Of a stretch of 11,241 nt of DNA, positions 7,167-11,241 are shown piece after piece. Every line of letters begins with the position of its first letter. Position 1 is the first letter of the stretch. Source of the stretch: DATFGK01 sp046712825 (GTDB lineage: Bacteria > Actinomycetota > AC-67); assembly GCA_046712825.1 (NCBI GenBank), contig JBKKCR010000214.1, positions 1 to 11,241 of the forward strand, in the 5' to 3' direction. A model generated the notes under the pieces. It saw only the letters and a list, made by a program, of their open reading frames with translations. It was not told where the DNA came from and did no database searches. The position numbers were made by a program, and so were the translations under genes.

Positions 7167-7351
7167 AACTCGCCACGCAGTATCTCGGGAGAACTGCGGT
7201 GGGATGTATAGCTCGTATGGGCCAAGTAGGTGGACTAATTCCAGCGTAGTCCCGTCACCGAAGTACCTAGGCTGGCGACCGGGGAATCCGCTTTTAGTAG
7301 GACCTCAGCGAGCGGATGAAACGAGGAGCCGGCGGCTGCCGGCCGATGGGC
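7167..7351 (-). promoter_or_regulatory. Non-coding region upstream of the protease with several inverted repeats
   Basis: No gene is supported here, and the stretch is visibly less GC-rich than its flanks. Inverted repeats, in plus-strand coordinates: ATCCGCT/AGCGGAT (7286-7292 and 7311-7317); GTCACC/GGCGAC (7254-7259 and 7274-7279, one G-U pair if read as minus-strand RNA); GGACTA/TAGTCC (7232-7237 and 7247-7252). The loop of the second contains a 5-bp match (7265-7269) to bases beyond the third (7227-7231), allowing a pseudoknot. The motif TACT recurs three times on the minus strand, about 34-37 bp apart. TATACA (minus, 7210-7205) could be a -10 box but lacks a -35 box. The region may be a structured mRNA leader or a cluster of protein-binding sites for the protease operon; no known riboswitch class was recognised. 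Confidence 0.4.
7328..7343 (-). terminator. Possible hairpin terminator after the LCP gene
   Basis: GCCGGC-N4-GCCGGC lies 8 nt after the LCP stop codon on the minus strand and could form a strong 6-bp GC stem. It is followed by a mixed stretch with only three T in a row rather than a T-run, so it is not a classical intrinsic terminator; GC-rich actinobacteria often use such stems, or Rho. Confidence 0.3.
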
Positions 7352-8305
7352 TTAGCCGCTGGAGCCGAGGACGCCGTCGTCGGCGACGTCGCGGTAGACA
7401 CGATAGGAGCGCTCGTCGAGGATCACGCTCGACCCGGCGTCGGTCGTTCCGGTGTCCGCCCGTGGCACGACGTTGGTGACATCCTTCGGCGTGATCTGCA
7501 GCAGCACGAGTCCTAGTCGGAACGCGTCGACCAATGGGATGTTCATCTTGACGTTCGCGAAGATCGACCGCACGAAATCGAGGGTCTTGCTCGGATCCTT
7601 CGCGACGAGCGCACGTGCCTTTGTTAGCCCGCCGATCATGACAAGGCCCTGGTTCTCCGAACGCGAGAGGTCGCCGAGCGGCGCGTCCTTGCGGTTGCGC
7701 GACATCGCCAGCGCTTCGGCGCCGTTCAGAGTTTGAGGACCTTTCTTGAGATTGGCGCGCGAGGCCCGGTCGTTCATGGCGTAGGGCACGTTGACGGGGA
7801 TCCCTCCAAGGTCATTGACCATGTTCGCCAGATGCTCGAAGCCCGCGAGCATGTAGTAGTCGAACTTGAACGTGGCCGGTCCGCCGTGGTCGCGCACGAG
7901 GCGCTCGACCGTGCTGATCATGCACTCGGGCCCGCCGAAGAACAAGCCTCCGGTGATCTTGGTCGGCCTGTTGAAGCAGGTCACCGGAACGTATGAGTCG
8001 CGCGGGATCCCTACGATCGAAGCTTTCTTCAGCTTGGGCTCGATGGCGATGATGTGGATCGAGTCCGCTCGCCCGCTCTGGACCTTCCCGGGGCGGTTGT
8101 ACGCGGGAGATCCGCCGTCGCTCCCGAGCGCCAGTACGAAGATCGGCTTGTCGAACGATGGACGATGCGAACCGGCGTGCGCGCGGTTGATGACGATCGG
8201 CTTCTCTTGGGACTGCGCGATGGTCACGCCGCCGACCGTTGTCCAGGCGAGGGCGCTTGCGAGGCCGATGGCGATCAACACGGTGAGGCTCCGGCGGCGG
8301 CTCAT
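7352..8305 (-). CDS. LytR-CpsA-Psr (LCP) family cell-wall glycopolymer ligase
   Basis: A 317-residue type II membrane protein: basic N-terminus (MSRRR), one membrane segment (about 7-30), then an extracellular LCP domain. LCP proteins transfer lipid-linked glycopolymers (teichoic acid, arabinogalactan, capsule) onto peptidoglycan outside the cell. Family hallmarks are seen in order: LGSDGG (60-65), GRADSIHII (78-86; R79 and D81), GIPRDSYV (99-106; R102 and D103), and the C-terminal block SRNRKDAPLGDLSRSENQ (202-219) with R203/R205, G211-D212, R215 and Q219. C110 and C128 could form a disulfide. The domain is compact and lacks the C-terminal LytR_C extension of some actinobacterial homologues. 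The start ATG overlaps the stop of the upstream gene by 4 bp (ATGA), so translation is probably coupled. Which polymer it attaches cannot be told. Confidence 0.93.
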   Translation of the reverse strand: MSRRRSLTVLIAIGLASALAWTTVGGVTIAQSQEKPIVINRAHAGSHRPSFDKPIFVLALGSDGGSPAYNRPGKVQSGRADSIHIIAIEPKLKKASIVGIPRDSYVPVTCFNRPTKITGGLFFGGPECMISTVERLVRDHGGPATFKFDYYMLAGFEHLANMVNDLGGIPVNVPYAMNDRASRANLKKGPQTLNGAEALAMSRNRKDAPLGDLSRSENQGLVMIGGLTKARALVAKDPSKTLDFVRSIFANVKMNIPLVDAFRLGLVLLQITPKDVTNVVPRADTGTTDAGSSVILDERSYRVYRDVADDGVLGSSG

Positions 8306-8964
8306 GACGACGGGCTCGCGGTGGGGGACGGCGTCGGGGTGGTCTGGGCTGCGTTGGTGTCGTACGCGGTGATCTTCCAGCTCGACCCGAGCTTCTGGAG
8401 GTAGTAGGTCGCGGCTTGGCTGATGGTTACCGTTGGGCCCGAGCGCTTCAGCGTTCCGCGGCCTTCGAACTGCACCGTGGCCACCGCGAACGTCGGCTTC
8501 TGCTTGGAGTCCCAGTAGATGCTCACTCCGAGCGAGTTGCTGCCGAGGTCGACTCGCTTGAGCTCCGTGCGCGCCTCGCCGATCGTGAGCGCCGGCAGAT
8601 CCCTCTGGAAGGAAGCTTTCGCTTCGTCGACGAACAGTCCGGCGAGATCCTCGAAGGTCCCATCGCCCCAGGCGCCCGGGTCGACGAACGCGTCCTGGTA
8701 GTACTCACTGAACATCTTCGTGAGGTTGTCGACCTCACCCTTCTGCGTGCTCACCCCGGCGGCCTTCCCTTGGAACACGTGCTTCGCCTTGGCGACGAAT
8801 TCCACCGTCGGGATCGGCGGCTCGTCGGGTCCGCCGAGCGGGCCACCGCCCCGCGTCAACAGCACGACCACCAAGACCAAGACACCGAGCAACCCGAGCA
8901 CGCTGAAGGTTCGACGGCGGCGGTAGTTGGGTCGACGCACGGAGAAAGACGCGCTTTCGGGCAT
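8302..8964 (-). CDS. Membrane-anchored protein of unknown function, co-transcribed with LCP gene
   Basis: A 220-residue protein not assigned to a named family. It has a basic N-terminus (RRPNYRRRR, 10-18), a single membrane helix (about 20-37), a Gly/Pro-rich linker (39-52), a mixed alpha/beta extracytoplasmic domain (about 53-203), and a Pro/Thr/Ser tail (209-220). The end of the domain, AATYYLQKLGSSWKITAYD (184-202), with paired strands and a W-x-I ending, recalls small NTF2-like or SnoaL-type folds, but this is only an impression. Predicted topology places the domain outside the cell, the same side as the LCP catalytic domain. The ATG at 8964 has no Shine-Dalgarno site; TTGCCG-N17-TAGGCT ends 9 nt upstream, so the mRNA may be near leaderless. 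Its stop overlaps the LCP start by 4 bp, so a role in LCP function or the same wall pathway is plausible but unproven. Confidence 0.85.
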   Translation of the reverse strand: MPESASFSVRRPNYRRRRTFSVLGLLGVLVLVVVLLTRGGGPLGGPDEPPIPTVEFVAKAKHVFQGKAAGVSTQKGEVDNLTKMFSEYYQDAFVDPGAWGDGTFEDLAGLFVDEAKASFQRDLPALTIGEARTELKRVDLGSNSLGVSIYWDSKQKPTFAVATVQFEGRGTLKRSGPTVTISQAATYYLQKLGSSWKITAYDTNAAQTTPTPSPTASPSS

Positions 8965-8973
8965 GTGCGCGGG

Positions 8974-9002
8974 AGCCTAACGTTGGGGTTCCCGACCGGC
9001 AA
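8974..9002 (-). promoter_or_regulatory. Candidate promoter for the unknown-protein/LCP operon
   Basis: On the minus strand TTGCCG (9002-8997) and TAGGCT (8979-8974) are separated by exactly 17 bp, a sigma-70/SigA-type arrangement. The -10 box ends 9 nt before the ATG at 8964, so transcription would begin within about 2-3 nt of the start codon. This fits the lack of a Shine-Dalgarno site. The boxes match consensus only in part (TTG-C- and TA---T). Confidence 0.45.
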
Positions 9003-9043
9003 GCACCCAGGTCAGCGCGCGTGCGCACGAGATCCCATCCGCT

Positions 9044-9072
9044 TTGCCAGCCCCAGGGACGCGGGATAGCAT
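9044..9072 (+). promoter_or_regulatory. Candidate promoter for hppA
   Basis: TTGCCA (9044-9049), a 17-bp spacer and TAGCAT (9067-9072) form a sigma-70-like promoter with 5/6 and 4/6 matches to consensus. It predicts a start near 9079 and a leader of about 47 nt that contains the strong ribosome binding site. It lies in the 161-bp divergent region shared with the LCP operon promoter. Confidence 0.45.
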
Positions 9073-9115
9073 CCTCCGGCACCTTTTCGAGGTTTCCGGG
9101 GTTCTTTCTCATCGC

Positions 9116-9121
9116 AGGAGG
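9116..9121 (+). promoter_or_regulatory. Strong Shine-Dalgarno site of hppA
   Basis: AGGAGG, continuing to AGGAGGT, lies 4 nt before the ATG at 9126. It is the clearest ribosome binding site in the window and fixes the start codon; it suggests high translation of hppA compared with the neighbouring genes that lack such a site. Confidence 0.8.
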
Positions 9122-9125
9122 TCAT

Positions 9126-11241
9126 ATGCCGATCGTGCTTGCTCAGGAAGGCGGGAAGATCGAAGCCACCTTCCGAACGCTTGAGAACAACGCGCTGTGG
9201 GTGATCCTCGGGATCTCGTTGCTCGCGCTCGCCGTCGCATACGTCCTAGTGAAAGGTGTCCTCAAACACCCGGAGGGGACGCCGAAGATGATCGAGATCG
9301 CGAAGGCGATCCAGGAGGGCGCGAGCGCCTACCTGAATCGCCAGTTCAAGACACTCGGCGTCTTCCTCGGCATCCTGGTCGTCTTCCTCTTCTTCGTGCT
9401 GCCGGTTCCGAAGGACGCGGAGCACTCCGAGTTCGCACTGCGGTTCGGGCGCTCGATCGCGTTCATCATCGGCGCCGGTTTCAGCGCGCTTACCGGATTC
9501 ATCGGCATGTCGCTGGCCGTGCGCGCGAATGTGCGCGTGGCCAACGCCGCCCGCGAGTCGGGACTCCGGCGCGCTCTCACCATCGCGTTCCGCGCCGGCG
9601 GCGTCGCCGGGATGTTCACCGTCGGGCTCGGCTTGCTCGGCGCGACGGTCGTGCTCCTCATCTACAAGGCCGACGCGGCGCAGGTGCTGGTCGGGTTCGG
9701 CTTCGGCGGCGCGCTGCTCGCCATGTTCATGCGGGTCGGCGGCGGCATCTTCACCAAAGCGGCCGACGTCGGCGCCGACCTCGTCGGCAAGGTCGAGAAG
9801 AACATCCCCGAAGACGACCCTCGCAACGCGGCGACGATCGCGGACAACGTCGGCGATAACGTCGGGGATTGCGCGGGTATGGCGGCCGACCTCTTCGAGT
9901 CGTACGAGGTGACGCTGGTCGCGTCGATCATCCTCGGGGCGGCTGCGTTCACGACCTCCGGCCCCAACGGTACCAAGTTCGCGATCCTCGGCGTCATGTT
10001 CCCGCTCTTCGTACGCGCCATCGGCGTCATCACCTCGATCATCGGCATCTACATGGTGCGGCCGCGCTCCGAGGAGGAGCACGGGATGAAGGCGATCAAC
10101 CGAGGCTTCTTCGCCTCGGCGCTGCTGAGCGCGGGCGCGACGTTCGTTGTGGCAAAGCTCTACGTCAAGACCGACGCGCATCCGAACGGCGATCTGCGCG
10201 TGTTCTGGGCGGTCGTTATCGGCCTGGTTCTGTCGAGCGTGATCCAGGTCCTCACCGAGCATTACACCTCGACCACGCGCAAGCCGGTACAGGAGATCGC
10301 CGATGCGTCCCAGACCGGTCCCGCCACAACCATCCTTTCCGGATTCGCGGTCGGGATGGAGTCCACTGTGTGGGCGCTCCTCGCCGTCGCCGGCGCGATC
10401 ATCGGAGCGTTCGCTTTGGGTGACACGATCTCGGAGCGGCTGTATTTCATCTCGCTGACGGGCATGGGGATGCTCACGACCGTCGGCGTCATCGTGTCGA
10501 TGGATACCTACGGTCCGATCTCCGACAACGCCCAAGGCATCGCAGAGATGTCCGGCGAGTTCGAGGGGAGGTCCTCAGAGATCCTGACCGGCCTGGACGC
10601 CGTGGGGAACTCGACCAAGGCGATCACCAAAGGGATGGCGATCGCGACCGCGGTGATCGCAGCGACGTCGCTGTTCGGCTCGTTCCGAGAGATCCTTATC
10701 GAGAACGACGCCTGGCCCGGCGGGATCCGGATCGACCAGCCCGACGTGCTCGTCGGGCTGCTGATCGGGGGTGCTGTAGCGTTCTTGTTCGCCTCGCTCG
10801 CGATCAGAGCCGTCGGCCGAGCCGCCAGCCAGGTGGTGGTCGAGGTCCGCAAGCAGTTCCGCGACCACCCCGGAATCATGGACTACACCGAGAAGCCCGA
10901 CTACGCGGCCGTGGTGGACATCTGCACGAAGACGTCGCTGCGCGAGCTGATGACCCCGGGTCTGCTTGCCGTGCTCATGCCGATCATCATCGGGTTCGCG
11001 CTGCAGGCGGAGGCGCTCGGCGCGTACCTCGCCGGGGTCATCCTCAGCGGGCAGCTTCTTGCCGTCATGCTCTCCAACTCCGGTGGCGCGTGGGACAACG
11101 CCAAAAAGCTCGTCGAGGAAGGCCTCTACGGCGGAAAGGGTTCCGAGTCGCACAAGGCCACGGTCATCGGCGACACGGTCGGCGACCCGTTCAAGGACAC
11201 CGCCGGACCGGCGCTCAACCCGCTGATCAAGGTCATGAACC
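9126..11241 (+). CDS. hppA: Membrane-bound proton-translocating pyrophosphatase, K+-independent type (3' end cut by window edge)
   Basis: An integral membrane pyrophosphatase that hydrolyses PPi and pumps protons across the cytoplasmic membrane; 705 residues are visible and the last part is cut off. Seen: N-terminal membrane helix (about 24-43) followed by many others, the substrate/Mg-binding motif DVGADLVGKVE (214-224; D214, D218, K222), DNVGDNVGD (240-248), and the C-terminal GDTVGDPFKDTAGP (682-695) with D683, D687, K690 and D691. GNSTKAITKG (494-503) has Lys (K498) and Thr (T501) at the positions that separate subfamilies: K+-dependent enzymes have Ala and usually Gly there, so this one should be K+-independent and hence an H+ pump, by family knowledge. 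Only a few dozen residues are probably missing. It is divergent from the LCP operon, has its own candidate promoter and a strong Shine-Dalgarno site, and looks complete and functional as far as seen. Confidence 0.97.
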   Translation, partial: MPIVLAQEGGKIEATFRTLENNALWVILGISLLALAVAYVLVKGVLKHPEGTPKMIEIAKAIQEGASAYLNRQFKTLGVFLGILVVFLFFVLPVPKDAEHSEFALRFGRSIAFIIGAGFSALTGFIGMSLAVRANVRVANAARESGLRRALTIAFRAGGVAGMFTVGLGLLGATVVLLIYKADAAQVLVGFGFGGALLAMFMRVGGGIFTKAADVGADLVGKVEKNIPEDDPRNAATIADNVGDNVGDCAGMAADLFESYEVTLVASIILGAAAFTTSGPNGTKFAILGVMFPLFVRAIGVITSIIGIYMVRPRSEEEHGMKAINRGFFASALLSAGATFVVAKLYVKTDAHPNGDLRVFWAVVIGLVLSSVIQVLTEHYTSTTRKPVQEIADASQTGPATTILSGFAVGMESTVWALLAVAGAIIGAFALGDTISERLYFISLTGMGMLTTVGVIVSMDTYGPISDNAQGIAEMSGEFEGRSSEILTGLDAVGNSTKAITKGMAIATAVIAATSLFGSFREILIENDAWPGGIRIDQPDVLVGLLIGGAVAFLFASLAIRAVGRAASQVVVEVRKQFRDHPGIMDYTEKPDYAAVVDICTKTSLRELMTPGLLAVLMPIIIGFALQAEALGAYLAGVILSGQLLAVMLSNSGGAWDNAKKLVEEGLYGGKGSESHKATVIGDTVGDPFKDTAGPALNPLIKVMN

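Noticed and set aside
7167..7351. Known riboswitch or tRNA in the protease upstream region
   Set aside because: No conserved cores of c-di-GMP, c-di-AMP, glutamine or guanidine riboswitches and no T-arm GGTTCRANNCC were found on either strand. Kept only as an unclassified structured region.
9246..10535. Minus-strand open frame of 429 codons
   Set aside because: Antisense to the strongly conserved hppA; composition is rich in Arg, Asp and His as expected for a shadow frame in GC-rich DNA.

Overview
The window is GC-rich (roughly two-thirds G+C by eye) and reads as chromosomal DNA of an actinobacterium-like organism, probably an uncultured, deep-branching Actinomycetota. The reasons are the strong G/C bias at third codon positions, a LytR-CpsA-Psr cell-wall ligase, a K+-independent proton-pumping pyrophosphatase, and starts that sit about 10 nt below a -10-like TAGNNT hexamer without a Shine-Dalgarno site, a leaderless style common in that phylum. 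The lineage is an inference; there is no rRNA or tRNA in the window.

Layout. (1) 1-1765, minus: a DEAD/DEAH-box helicase of the MrfA/YprA family, cut by the left edge. (2) 1816-3099, plus: a divergent cation/Ca2+ exchanger (CaCA)-like membrane protein, separated from the helicase by only 50 bp. (3) 5409-7121 followed by 5402-3105, both minus: a secreted subtilisin-like protease ending in a tryptophan-rich pentapeptide repeat, followed after 6 bp by a membrane sensor histidine kinase with GAF and PAS domains. The kinase's GTG start and its ribosome binding site lie at or inside the end of the protease gene, so the two look translationally coupled. The kinase ends 5 bp from the end of the convergent exchanger gene. 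(4) 7122-7351: a 230-bp non-coding stretch with several inverted repeats and, just before the protease start, four perfect copies of an 8-bp repeat. (5) 8964-8302 and 8305-7352, minus: a small membrane-anchored protein of unknown function overlapping by 4 bp with an LCP-family cell-wall ligase. (6) 9126 to the right edge, plus: hppA, the membrane pyrophosphatase, almost complete, divergent from the LCP pair.

Four of the seven genes (protease, kinase, LCP protein and its partner) act at or outside the cytoplasmic membrane and lie in the same orientation, which suggests an envelope-oriented cluster. The exchanger and pyrophosphatase add ion transport, and the helicase is a DNA-repair gene. The most unusual parts are the Trp-repeat protease coupled to an orphan sensor kinase, and the structured, repeat-bearing leader region in front of them. 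No mobile element, CRISPR array, tRNA or rRNA was seen.
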